From: RGIG8244 sp045639325
GTDB taxonomy: Bacteria > Verrucomicrobiota > Lentisphaeria > Victivallales > UBA1829
Direction: 5' to 3'
Assembly: GCA_045639325.1 (NCBI GenBank)
Contig: JAZUCU010000039.1
Coordinates: forward strand, 1-33,700
Length of the DNA: 33,700 bases
The notes below the pieces were generated by a model. The model saw only the letters and a program-made list of their open reading frames with translations, searched no databases and was not told the DNA's origin. Below, piece by piece: positions 1 through 6,671 of the stretch (the first letter of the stretch is position 1; each line of letters opens with the position of its first letter). A program made the position numbers and the translations under genes.

Positions 1-118
1 GATGTGCTGTCATGAGAAAAATGCTGTTGATTCTCAGAGGAATGGTTATTGCTGACAAAAAATACGATAAAAATTTCAAAAAAATTAAAAAAAACATTTG
101 ACTTTTAGCAAACCATCT

Positions 119-214
119 ACAGGGCTGATTTTGCGATTGGCAATATCACATGTGAATTCGATGCAAGGAAAACAAGGCATTACTGTACCGCCCCGACAGG
201 GCTGGAGTGCGATT
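119..214. repeat. Dispersed-repeat remnant with an internal direct repeat
   Basis: ACAGGGCTG followed by GCGATT occurs at 119-138 and again at 196-214. On the minus strand, 188-203 reads AGCCCTGTCGGGGCGG. This matches 14 of 16 bases of AGCCCTGTAAGGGCGG at 28065-28080, and both can fold as GCCC/GGGC hairpins. The stretch is open in one frame for 60 codons but has no recognisable protein, so I read it as a noncoding repeat fragment. That it belongs to a genome-wide repeat family is inference. Confidence 0.45.
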
Positions 215-241
215 AACCGATGTTTATTCAGACGGGATAGT

Positions 242-643
242 TTAAGAAATCCCGGCGTGTTTTTTCAGGAAAAGAGATAAATTCTGTGGCGTGGTATGAC
301 ATCCGTATTTTTGCAGTTCGGCTGCAATGGCACGGAGAGTCATGCCTTTCTTATGCCATAATTTGATTTGATCCGAATAGGGCGCAAGTTTGCTGTGTCC
401 GGGGCCGTTCTGATAACTTCTGTTTGGCTTTTTGCATGATGTCAGATATTCCGCGTAAATCTGCTCCGGACTGGAATGCCATAATTTCGTTTCTTCCCGT
501 TCCAGAAGTTTGTACGCTTGGGAACTGTAAAAAGTCAATAACGCCTGTTTCGGTTCCATGTGATGGTCTTTCTGCAGCATTGCCGCAATCCGTGCCGCTT
601 TGGGCGGAATGAGATTATAAAGATTTTTCTGTGTTATTTGCAT
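242..643 (-). CDS. HTH-tailed hypothetical protein of a DUF3791/DUF3990 cassette
   Basis: This 133-aa protein is the third gene of a minus-strand cassette. It overlaps the preceding gene by 10 nt and has a strong ribosome site (GGAGGTGA, about 649-656). Residues 1-70 are an alpha-helical region containing LTFYSSQAYKLLEREETKLW, followed by a short basic linker. Residues 88-130 (DQIKLWHKKGMTLRAIAAEL, then a second helix set) look like a resolvase- or TraK-type helix-turn-helix, a pattern common in small DNA-binding tails. I do not recognise a characterised homologue. Its position suggests an accessory or antitoxin-like regulator for the two upstream genes, but this is inferred only from context. 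No terminator is evident downstream. Confidence 0.7.
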   Translation of the reverse strand: MQITQKNLYNLIPPKAARIAAMLQKDHHMEPKQALLTFYSSQAYKLLEREETKLWHSSPEQIYAEYLTSCKKPNRSYQNGPGHSKLAPYSDQIKLWHKKGMTLRAIAAELQKYGCHTTPQNLSLFLKKHAGIS

Positions 644-1128
644 GGAATCACCTCCGTTCCTGCATATTCCAGAAACAACAGGGATTTTGCCGTGTGGAAT
701 AAAATTTGATCTACCAGAACGTATGTTTTCAATTTTTTTATGACCGTTTTCTTATCCGTCAAACCGGATTCCAGCATATTCAGAGAGACGTATACCCGGT
801 CGTTGGCGACGGCCCCCTGTACCAGATCAAACTTATGATCGAAGTCCGGTTTTTTCCGGTTTGCAAGCACAAAATCCAGCCATGCGGTATCCGCTTTTTT
901 GAATGATCTGACCAGCAATTCCGGATTTTGAAAAATAGAATCCGGAACCTCGAAAATGGTGACGATTCCCTGTGGCAAGGCTTCCTGTTCGGCGCGGATT
1001 TGAGCCCAACGGCGCGCCTGTTCCGGGCTGCTGGTGGTATAAAAACCTCTCCCGAAGTCTCCGACTCTTGCCGAGGTAAGGATTTTCGGATTTTTCACTT
1101 CGATATGACTGCCGTGATATAATTTCAT
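634..1128 (-). CDS. DUF3990-like protein, possible ADP-ribosyltransferase-fold toxin
   Basis: This 164-aa protein opens with MKLYHGSHIEVKNPKI and continues with GDFGRGFYTTSSPEQARRWA. The 'LYHGS ... GRGFYTT ... QA..WA' pattern is typical of the DUF3990 family, which is related in fold to ADP-ribosyltransferases. Such proteins are usually found next to a DUF3791 protein, as here. The start codon overlaps the upstream stop as ATGA (1125-1128), and AGGAGG sits at about 1134-1139, so translation is coupled. A catalytic role as a toxin is inference from family and context. The length looks complete and no frameshift is visible. Confidence 0.78.
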   Translation of the reverse strand: MKLYHGSHIEVKNPKILTSARVGDFGRGFYTTSSPEQARRWAQIRAEQEALPQGIVTIFEVPDSIFQNPELLVRSFKKADTAWLDFVLANRKKPDFDHKFDLVQGAVANDRVYVSLNMLESGLTDKKTVIKKLKTYVLVDQILFHTAKSLLFLEYAGTEVIPCK

Positions 1129-1340
1129 TGCTGCCTCCTGTTTTTGAGAAAACGTTCAATTTCTTCGAGGAGCTGTTCTTTGCTGATGGTATGCAGAAGA
1201 TCATAATTTTTCAGCAGGAAATCCAGTACGCCGTTATCCTCAAAATATTCTGCGATTTTTGCGCCGGAAACGCCGAGTTTCATTTTATAAGCCTCGATGC
1301 AGAAAGAGAGAAATTCCGTTTTTATTTCATTCAAATTCAT
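1125..1340 (-). CDS. DUF3791-like small protein, possible antitoxin
   Basis: This 71-aa acidic, helical protein (MNLNEIKTEFLSFCIEAYK, then GAKIAEYFEDNGVLDFLLKN) matches the pattern of DUF3791: 'F...c.E.y....g.sg......f...gv.dfl...yd.lht'. It is the first gene of the three-gene minus-strand cassette and ends in an ATGA overlap with the DUF3990-like gene. A ribosome site (GGAG/AGGA) lies just upstream. The order small acidic protein then putative enzyme fits a toxin-antitoxin arrangement, though function has to be inferred. A good sigma-70 promoter with an inverted repeat in its spacer lies directly upstream. Confidence 0.75.
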   Translation of the reverse strand: MNLNEIKTEFLSFCIEAYKMKLGVSGAKIAEYFEDNGVLDFLLKNYDLLHTISKEQLLEEIERFLKNRRQQ

Positions 1341-1365
1341 TGTATCCTACTCCATTTGTTGTTGA

Positions 1366-1393
1366 AATATACTCCGTTATCGGAATTTGTCAA
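1366..1393 (-). promoter_or_regulatory. Sigma-70-type promoter with candidate operator for the DUF3791 cassette
   Basis: On the minus strand TTGACA (1388-1393) and TATATT (1366-1371) are separated by 16 bp, with the start codon 26 bp downstream of the -10. The spacer contains the inverted repeat TCCG-TTAT-CGGA (1373-1384), which could bind an autoregulator. The promoter call rests on near-consensus hexamers. The operator is inference. Confidence 0.65.
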
Positions 1394-1513
1394 GTAAAAA
1401 ATCAAGTCTTGTCAAGTCTTTTTTAAATATTTCATAATGGATGGTTCAAGGATAGCGGTGTTGAAAACTTTTGAAAACGGGAAAATTTATTTGATTTTTT
1501 CTGCGTTTTTTTC

Positions 1514-1542
1514 TTGCATTTTATAATATACTATGCTAATGT
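1514..1542 (+). promoter_or_regulatory. Candidate promoter of the NfeD-flotillin operon
   Basis: TTGCAT (1514-1519) and TAATGT (1537-1542) are 17 bp apart, upstream of a good ribosome site (AAGGAG, just before 1582). The -10 match is weak. Other TATAAT-like hexamers occur nearby (1522-1532) but have no -35 partner, so the exact promoter is uncertain. Confidence 0.35.
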
Positions 1543-1581
1543 ACGAATGAAACGACAAAAAGTTCAAGCAAAGGAGTTATT

Positions 1582-2187
1582 ATGATTGCAATCATTTCAC
1601 TGATCGGGGAATTCCTTGCAGGCGGCGGTGCCAGAGAGATTTATTGGGGTATCGCGCTTTTCGGGACGGTCCTTTTTGCACTTTCCGGTGTATTGCTCCT
1701 TTTCGGAATCGGCAGTTCCGCATTGCCCGATGATGTGGATGTGGACCTTGATGGCGATGTGGATATTCCGCATCCGGATACCGGGTTGCCGGATTTGCAT
1801 ATCATCTCTTTCCGCACAATTCTGGCGTTTCTGACCATGTTCGGCTGGGGTGGATTGGTATTCAGTAAATACGGCGGATGGTATGGTTTGCTCGGGGCTT
1901 TTCTCTGCGGGCTTGCCATGATGTTTGCAACGGCATTCCTCATTGCGTTGCTGATGAAACTGCAGCAGAGCGGCAACGTGGAATCGGCGGATATTGTCGG
2001 AAAAACCGGTTCGGTTTACATGAATATTCCCGGTGGCATGGAAAAAGCAGGGAAAGTAGTTGTCAACCTGGGTACAAGCACCCGGGAAGTTCTTGCGGTT
2101 GCGGATGAAGCAATTGGACATGGTACGCCGGTCCGGATCGTCAAATACCTTGGCGGCGGCAGATTTACAGTAGAAATCAATCAATAA
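1582..2187 (+). CDS. NfeD/YqiJ-like membrane protein, flotillin partner
   Basis: This 201-aa membrane protein has three predicted transmembrane segments at about residues 20-44, 73-95 and 100-125. A strikingly acidic loop lies at 49-61 (DDVDVDLDGDVD). The C-terminal domain (about 135-200) starts IVGKTGSVYMNI and has the small beta-barrel pattern of the OB-fold in NfeD-type proteins. NfeD-like proteins are typically encoded next to flotillins and act with them in membrane organisation; the flotillin gene follows 33 nt later. The start follows an AAGGAG ribosome site. I am sure of the class, less so of the exact subfamily (NfeD, YuaF or YqiJ). Confidence 0.82.
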   Translation: MIAIISLIGEFLAGGGAREIYWGIALFGTVLFALSGVLLLFGIGSSALPDDVDVDLDGDVDIPHPDTGLPDLHIISFRTILAFLTMFGWGGLVFSKYGGWYGLLGAFLCGLAMMFATAFLIALLMKLQQSGNVESADIVGKTGSVYMNIPGGMEKAGKVVVNLGTSTREVLAVADEAIGHGTPVRIVKYLGGGRFTVEINQ

Positions 2188-2220
2188 TAACAGTCATATA
2201 AACAGGAAAGGAAAAGAATT

Positions 2221-3696
2221 ATGAATCTTCCCGTTATTTTAGCATCCGGTGCCGGAATCGGTACAGCTGCGGCTCTGGTAGCCGTGTTTATCCTCGTGAT
2301 CATGGCACTGATTTTTGTCACACGCATCAAAAAATGCCCGTCCGACCAGGTTCTGGTTGTTTATGGTATGACAGGCGGACATCGTGCGAGTTACTGTCTT
2401 CACGGCGGCTCCAAGATCATCTGGCCTGTGATTCAGGATTATGGATTTCTTTCTTTGCGCCCTGTGCAGCTGGAAGTGAATCTGACGAATGCGTTGTGTA
2501 AGCAGAACATCCGTATCAGTGTTCCCTCTGTATTTACGGTTGGTATCAGTACAGATCCGGCATTGATGGGTAACGCAGCGAACCGTTTGCTGGGTTTGCC
2601 GCAGGATGCGATTGCGGATTTGGCGAAAGATATCATTCTCGGTCAGCTGCGTCTTGTGATTGCTTCCATGACCATTGAACAGATCAATGCGGACCGCGAA
2701 ACATTCCTCCATAACATTGAAGAAAACGTCGGGGAAGAATTGAACAAGATCGGTTTGCAGCTTTTGAACGTGAACATTACAGACATCACGGACGAAAGCG
2801 GCTACATTGATGCTATCGGGAAACGTGCGGCGGCAGAAGCCATCAACAAAGCCCGTGTTGATGTGGCGGAAGAAGAACGGAAAGGGGGCATCGGGGAAGC
2901 CGAAGCCCGTAAAGTACAGCGTATTGCGGTTTCTGAAGCGGAAGCCCAGGCATTGTCCGGGGAAGCCAATGCGGATAAACAGCGCCGTATTGCTGTGATT
3001 CAGGCAGAAGCGGCAGCTGTCGACGGGGAAAACCTGTCTGCGATTGAAATTGCACAGTCCAACGCCTCCCGTATGGAAAAAGAAGCGGAAGCCTTGCGTG
3101 TTTCTGAATCTGCGAAACGTGTGGCGGAAGCCATGATTGAAAAAGCCGGGTACGAAGCGGATATGGAAGCACAGAAAGCCCGTGCAAAAATGGAAGAAGA
3201 AAAACAGCGTGCGGATAACATTGTCCGTGCCAGAATTGAAAAAGAACAGATTGTGATTGCGGCGGAAGCGGAAGCCGAAAGACAGGCCGCCGAAGCACGA
3301 GGTCAGGCATCCGCCATCTATCAGAAACTGGAAGCGGAAGCGAAAGGTAACTTTGAAATCCTCAAAGCGAAAGGCGAAGGTTATCGTCAGATCATCGAAG
3401 CCTGCGGTATGGATTCCGATGCAGCCAGCAAGATGCTGCTGGTTGAAAAACTGGAAGAACTGGTCAAACTCCAGACCGAAGCGATCAAGAATATCAAGAT
3501 CGACAAAGTCACGGTTTGGGATGGTGCTTCTGCATCCGGTGATGGCAAGACCTCCACAGCCAATTTTCTCAGCGGTTTGATGAAGAGTCTGCCCCCGCTC
3601 CACGATGTAGCGAATATGGCAGGTGTGGAATTGCCGTCTTATCTTGGCAAAGTGCAGGGTGAAGCGGAAGCTGAAGTTGCGAAAGACGCAGAATAA
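2221..3696 (+). CDS. floT: Flotillin (SPFH/band 7 domain membrane scaffold)
   Basis: This 491-aa protein has an N-terminal transmembrane segment (about residues 12-34) followed by an SPFH/band 7 domain (about 38-215) with the flotillin sequence VVYGMTGG and later INADRETF. A long Ala/Glu-rich coiled-coil region runs from about 215 to 400, with repeated EAEA and AEAEA units. The C-terminal tail includes SGLMKSLPPLHDVANMAG, as in YuaG/FloT and YqiK proteins. Flotillins oligomerise at the inner membrane and organise membrane domains. The upstream NfeD-like gene completes the usual pair. Length agrees with bacterial FloT/YqiK (about 500 aa). A terminator follows directly. Confidence 0.92.
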   Translation: MNLPVILASGAGIGTAAALVAVFILVIMALIFVTRIKKCPSDQVLVVYGMTGGHRASYCLHGGSKIIWPVIQDYGFLSLRPVQLEVNLTNALCKQNIRISVPSVFTVGISTDPALMGNAANRLLGLPQDAIADLAKDIILGQLRLVIASMTIEQINADRETFLHNIEENVGEELNKIGLQLLNVNITDITDESGYIDAIGKRAAAEAINKARVDVAEEERKGGIGEAEARKVQRIAVSEAEAQALSGEANADKQRRIAVIQAEAAAVDGENLSAIEIAQSNASRMEKEAEALRVSESAKRVAEAMIEKAGYEADMEAQKARAKMEEEKQRADNIVRARIEKEQIVIAAEAEAERQAAEARGQASAIYQKLEAEAKGNFEILKAKGEGYRQIIEACGMDSDAASKMLLVEKLEELVKLQTEAIKNIKIDKVTVWDGASASGDGKTSTANFLSGLMKSLPPLHDVANMAGVELPSYLGKVQGEAEAEVAKDAE

Positions 3697-3717
3697 GTTC
3701 TGATATCCCGAACAGTA

Positions 3718-3770
3718 CGGGAGGAAAGATTTTGCATAAGAAATTTTTCCTCCCGATTTTTCATTTTATA
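3718..3770 (+). terminator. Rho-independent terminator after the flotillin gene
   Basis: CGGGAGGAAA (3718-3727) pairs with TTTCCTCCCG (3746-3755), and a T-rich tract follows. An alternative short hairpin, TCCCG (3706-3710) with CGGGA (3718-3722), would compete with the left arm of the terminator. Confidence 0.85.
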
Positions 3771-3777
3771 AGGTATT

Positions 3778-4203
3778 ATGTTGAATAAGAAAATTATAGA
3801 AGTTGTCGCCGCGATCATCCGTTATCAGGGGAAATACATGGTCTGCAGTCGCCCGAAACACACGGAACTGGGGAAATTTCTTGAATTCCCGGGGGGCAAA
3901 GTGGAGCCGGGGGAAAGCCAGCGTGACGCCTTGAAGCGTGAAATCCGTGAGGAATTGGGTGTTGAGATCGAAGTCGGCGCCTGTTTCTGGCGTCTAGACC
4001 ACGATTACGGGGAAAAGTATGTGCGTGTGACGTTTTACGAAGCGGTACCGGCGGGGGCGGATTTCAACCCGGTGGGGAAAGACAATCAGGATATTTTCTT
4101 TGTGAATGGGGAAGATATGGCGTCATTGCCGTTTCTTCCGGCGGATCTCCCGCTTGCAGAAACGATAACATTTCTTGCAAAAAAAGAAAAAAAATTACAA
4201 TAA
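3778..4203 (+). CDS. Nudix hydrolase, MutT-like
   Basis: This 141-aa protein carries a complete Nudix box at residues 40-62 (GKVEPGESQRDALKREIREE, continuing LGV), matching G-x5-E-x7-REUxEExGU. The preceding RPKHTELGKFLEFPGG is typical of MutT-type (8-oxo-dGTP) or CTP-pyrophosphohydrolase-like members that clean the nucleotide pool. Substrate cannot be fixed from sequence. It starts just after the flotillin terminator, with AAGG as a modest ribosome site. It ends 41 nt before the ECF sigma gene, so it may head the long operon that includes the secretion genes. A functional tie to secretion is not evident. Confidence 0.88.
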   Translation: MLNKKIIEVVAAIIRYQGKYMVCSRPKHTELGKFLEFPGGKVEPGESQRDALKREIREELGVEIEVGACFWRLDHDYGEKYVRVTFYEAVPAGADFNPVGKDNQDIFFVNGEDMASLPFLPADLPLAETITFLAKKEKKLQ

Positions 4204-4244
4204 AAATTATTTTTCCGACGTTATAAGGGAAGAATCGAACGGAA

Positions 4245-4835
4245 ATGAGTGTGATGGATCAGGACAGAAGTGATATGGAATTGATACAGAGTTATCTGTC
4301 AGGAGATGCGGCATCCTTTGATATGCTGTACGGCCGGTACAAGAACCAGCTGTATTCGTATCTGAACCGCCTTCTGAACGGGGAACGCGCCTGTGCCGAT
4401 GACATATTTCAGCAGACCTGGATGAACATCATCCGTAAGCTGTCCAGTTACAAAGACAGCGAACGGTTTCTTGCCTGGGCGATGCGGATAGCGCATAATC
4501 AGGCGATCGATTTTTACCGGAGCCGTTCGCGGAAAGCGGAAGATGCGTTGGATGAAGACTTTCAGACAAGCGCATTGTACGATACCACAGCGGAATCACC
4601 CGGGGATGAATTGGAACAGACGGAATTGCATCAGGCAATCGAAACTGCAGTGCAGGAATTGCCTTCTGAGATGAAACAGGTGTTTCTGCTCCGGCAGGAA
4701 GATGTCTCATTCCGGGAAATTGCAAAGATTCAGAATTGTTCGATCAATACCTGTCTGGCGCGCATGCAGTATGCGTTGAAAAAACTGCGTGTTCAGCTGA
4801 AAGACTGGGTATCAGACGGAGGAAATAAAATATGA
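4245..4835 (+). CDS. ECF-type RNA polymerase sigma factor
   Basis: This 196-aa protein has sigma region 2 at about residues 20-95 (DDIFQQTWMNIIRKLSSYKD, then FLAWAMRIAHNQAIDFYR) and region 4 at about 130-190 (LPSEMKQVFLLRQEDVSFRE, then IAKIQNCSINTCLARMQYAL). The linker between them is short and there is no region 3, which defines the extracytoplasmic-function class. The start at 4245 is preceded by AAGGGAAG; a second ATG at 4254 would be too far from it. The gene overlaps its anti-sigma partner by ATGA (4832-4835). It sits at the head of the secretion gene train and probably controls some or all of it, but no ECF-type promoter was identified nearby. Confidence 0.93.
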   Translation: MSVMDQDRSDMELIQSYLSGDAASFDMLYGRYKNQLYSYLNRLLNGERACADDIFQQTWMNIIRKLSSYKDSERFLAWAMRIAHNQAIDFYRSRSRKAEDALDEDFQTSALYDTTAESPGDELEQTELHQAIETAVQELPSEMKQVFLLRQEDVSFREIAKIQNCSINTCLARMQYALKKLRVQLKDWVSDGGNKI

Positions 4836-5317
4836 AAACATGTAACGACGTAACAGAAAAGATCCTCAATGGTTTTGAGAACGATCCGGAAGTCATGGCG
4901 CACCTGGCGGATTGTTCCGAATGTAAAGAAATGGCAGAAAATGCAAAGCAGATCCGGCTGGAACCGGGGATGATGACACCCCCGCCTGCGCTGGATATGG
5001 CGATCCATAATATGGCAGTGGCGGCCGCGGAAGCCAGAAAGGAACGTCCGCTTTACTTTCGTCGCGCAATTCTCCGTGTCAGTGCGGCCGCGGTTCTGGC
5101 GCTCTGTGCCTGTGTGATCGGGGTGTTTTACATGCCGGGTGAAAAGATGGAAAAGACTGTTGCGGTGCAGAAAGTTCCGTCATCTGCTGCTTCGATTGAT
5201 TATTCCTACTATACAATGGAAGGTGAAAAGGAATTGTTATCACTTTCACTGGAAATCCAGGGGACTGCAGAAATGTTCACCCAGGTGGCGAATTCGGGCA
5301 GCCGGTTTTTATATTGA
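4832..5317 (+). CDS. Zinc-binding transmembrane anti-sigma factor
   Basis: This 161-aa protein has the ZAS-type motif H24-x3-C28-x2-C31 (HLADCSEC) and an upstream C4 that could supply the fourth zinc ligand. A single transmembrane segment follows at about residues 80-102 (SAAAVLALCACVIGVFYM), then an extracytoplasmic tail of about 58 residues. This is the usual layout of a membrane anti-sigma factor that holds its ECF sigma until a signal arrives. The ATGA overlap with the sigma gene makes the pairing secure. The short outer tail has no recognisable sensor domain. The next gene begins 22 nt later. Confidence 0.88.
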   Translation: MKTCNDVTEKILNGFENDPEVMAHLADCSECKEMAENAKQIRLEPGMMTPPPALDMAIHNMAVAAAEARKERPLYFRRAILRVSAAAVLALCACVIGVFYMPGEKMEKTVAVQKVPSSAASIDYSYYTMEGEKELLSLSLEIQGTAEMFTQVANSGSRFLY

Positions 5318-5339
5318 GCAAGAAAGGAAACGGTAGCGT

Positions 5340-5918
5340 ATGAAAAAGAATTTACGCGTGGTATTGATGATTTTTGCGGCAGGGTTGATTCTTTGTCCGG
5401 CAGGTGCGTTGTTGGCTGACCGGGTACCGCCTCCGCCGAAAAAAGGCGAAAAATGGCATGGCGGAGAACGCCGTCGTTTTCCGTGGGAAGATATGCTTGC
5501 CAATCTGCCGGAAGCGGAACAGAAACGTTTGAAAGCGTTGGCGCTGGAAAATCCTGCTGAGTTCCGTAAAGAAATGTTCAAGCTGATGGAAGTCCGACGC
5601 AAAAAGCAGCTGGATGAACTTCTTGCCTTGCGGAAAGCCTATTTGAACGCCCCGGAAGGCGCGGAAAAGGAAAAAGCAAAAGCAGCGTTGCGGAAACGCA
5701 TCGAAGAAGATATGAAACGTCATGCAGACCGTGCGGAACGCCGGATACGTACCATGGAGAAACAGTTGGAACATCTCCAGAAACGTGTGGATGCCGCCCG
5801 CAAGCAGCATGAAGATATGAAAAACCGTCAGGATGCAATTATCGAAAAAGTCCTGAATGATTTTACCGATCCGGCAAAAGAACCCGGCTTGCAGCCGCCC
5901 CGGAAAAAGAAAAAATAA
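5340..5918 (+). CDS. Secreted charged helical protein, function unknown
   Basis: This 192-aa protein starts with a signal peptide (MKKNLRVVLMIFAAGLILCP, probable cleavage after ALLA, about residue 26). It continues as an almost wholly alpha-helical, Lys/Arg/Glu-rich chain with a long coiled coil (about 55-175) and a basic end (PPRKKKK). A PPPPKKGEKW segment lies just after the signal. It contains LENPAEFRKEMFKLMEVRRK, which resembles EDPRQAQVKFREMAKKLREM in the next gene, so the two may be related. In size and composition it recalls Spy/CpxP-type periplasmic proteins, but the LTxxQ motif is not visible. I do not assign a function. It lies between the anti-sigma gene and gspL. Confidence 0.8.
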   Translation: MKKNLRVVLMIFAAGLILCPAGALLADRVPPPPKKGEKWHGGERRRFPWEDMLANLPEAEQKRLKALALENPAEFRKEMFKLMEVRRKKQLDELLALRKAYLNAPEGAEKEKAKAALRKRIEEDMKRHADRAERRIRTMEKQLEHLQKRVDAARKQHEDMKNRQDAIIEKVLNDFTDPAKEPGLQPPRKKKK

Positions 5919-5936
5919 TGTAAAGGAGAGCACCTT

Positions 5937-6653
5937 ATGATCAGAAAAATCGTGTTGTTTACAGCGGCGGCAGTTATTTCAGCCGGTAGTATTTTTGCCC
6001 AGGATAATGCAGAAGGTGAACGTCGTGGCGGCATGCGCGGCGGCATGCGTGGTGGTATGCGCGGCAGAATGGGTGGTCAGGGCGGTATGCGGATGCAATT
6101 CCGTGATGCCCGTGGTGAAGCGGAAAAGCAGATTGCTGTAAAATTCGGCAAGGAATACGAAGCATTGGTAAAGGAACGTGCTGCCAACGAAGCCAAATTT
6201 CAGGAATTGGCAAAGAAAGCGGGCGTGACACTTCCCCAGGCAGACTTTGTCCGTCGGGAAAAACTTGCAGAATTCAACAAAAAATACGAAAAAGAACTCA
6301 AAGAGATCGAAGAATTGCAGAAAACCGATTTCCGTGCTGCCATGCAGAAGCGTATGGAACTCATGCGCAAAGAAGGCATTGAAATGCCGTTCGGCGGCAG
6401 AATGGGGCAAGGTGGTATGCGTGGTGGCATGCGTGGTCCCGGTGGAGCCGAAGGAGCCAATGCTCCTGCCGCGCGTCGCGGCAATCCCCGTGCAGCAATG
6501 GAAAAAACGATGAAGGAAAAAATGCCTGCTGACTTTGCGGAATATGAAAAATTGAAAAAAGAAGATCCCCGTCAAGCGCAGGTAAAATTCCGTGAAATGG
6601 CAAAAAAATTGCGTGAAATGAACCGTGCTGCTGCTCCTGCCGCTGCAAAATAA
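5937..6653 (+). CDS. Secreted protein with Gly/Met/Arg-rich repeats, function unknown
   Basis: This 238-aa protein has a signal peptide (MIRKIVLFTAAAVISAGSIF, cleavage near AQ at about residue 22). Two low-complexity tracts follow: GGMRGGMRGGMRGRMGG at about 31-50, and a second at about 152-167 (GRMGQGGMRGGMRGPGG). The rest is charged helix (EYEALVKERAANEAKFQELA; YEKLKKEDPRQAQVKFREM). It is 18 nt downstream of the other secreted helical protein and 18 nt upstream of gspL, so it is surely cotranscribed. It may be a periplasmic helper or a substrate of the system. No family is recognised. Confidence 0.8.
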   Translation: MIRKIVLFTAAAVISAGSIFAQDNAEGERRGGMRGGMRGGMRGRMGGQGGMRMQFRDARGEAEKQIAVKFGKEYEALVKERAANEAKFQELAKKAGVTLPQADFVRREKLAEFNKKYEKELKEIEELQKTDFRAAMQKRMELMRKEGIEMPFGGRMGQGGMRGGMRGPGGAEGANAPAARRGNPRAAMEKTMKEKMPADFAEYEKLKKEDPRQAQVKFREMAKKLREMNRAAAPAAAK

Positions 6654-6671
6654 CGAAAGTGAATTTGGCTT

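Noticed and set aside
98..280. 60-codon plus-strand frame at the left end
   Set aside because: No ribosome site. It overlaps a repeat remnant and the end of a better-supported minus-strand gene.
1402..1421. TCAAGTCTT repeated twice in tandem, considered as a short CRISPR-like or iteron array
   Set aside because: Only two short copies without spacers, lying in AT-rich sequence upstream of a promoter. Too little to call.
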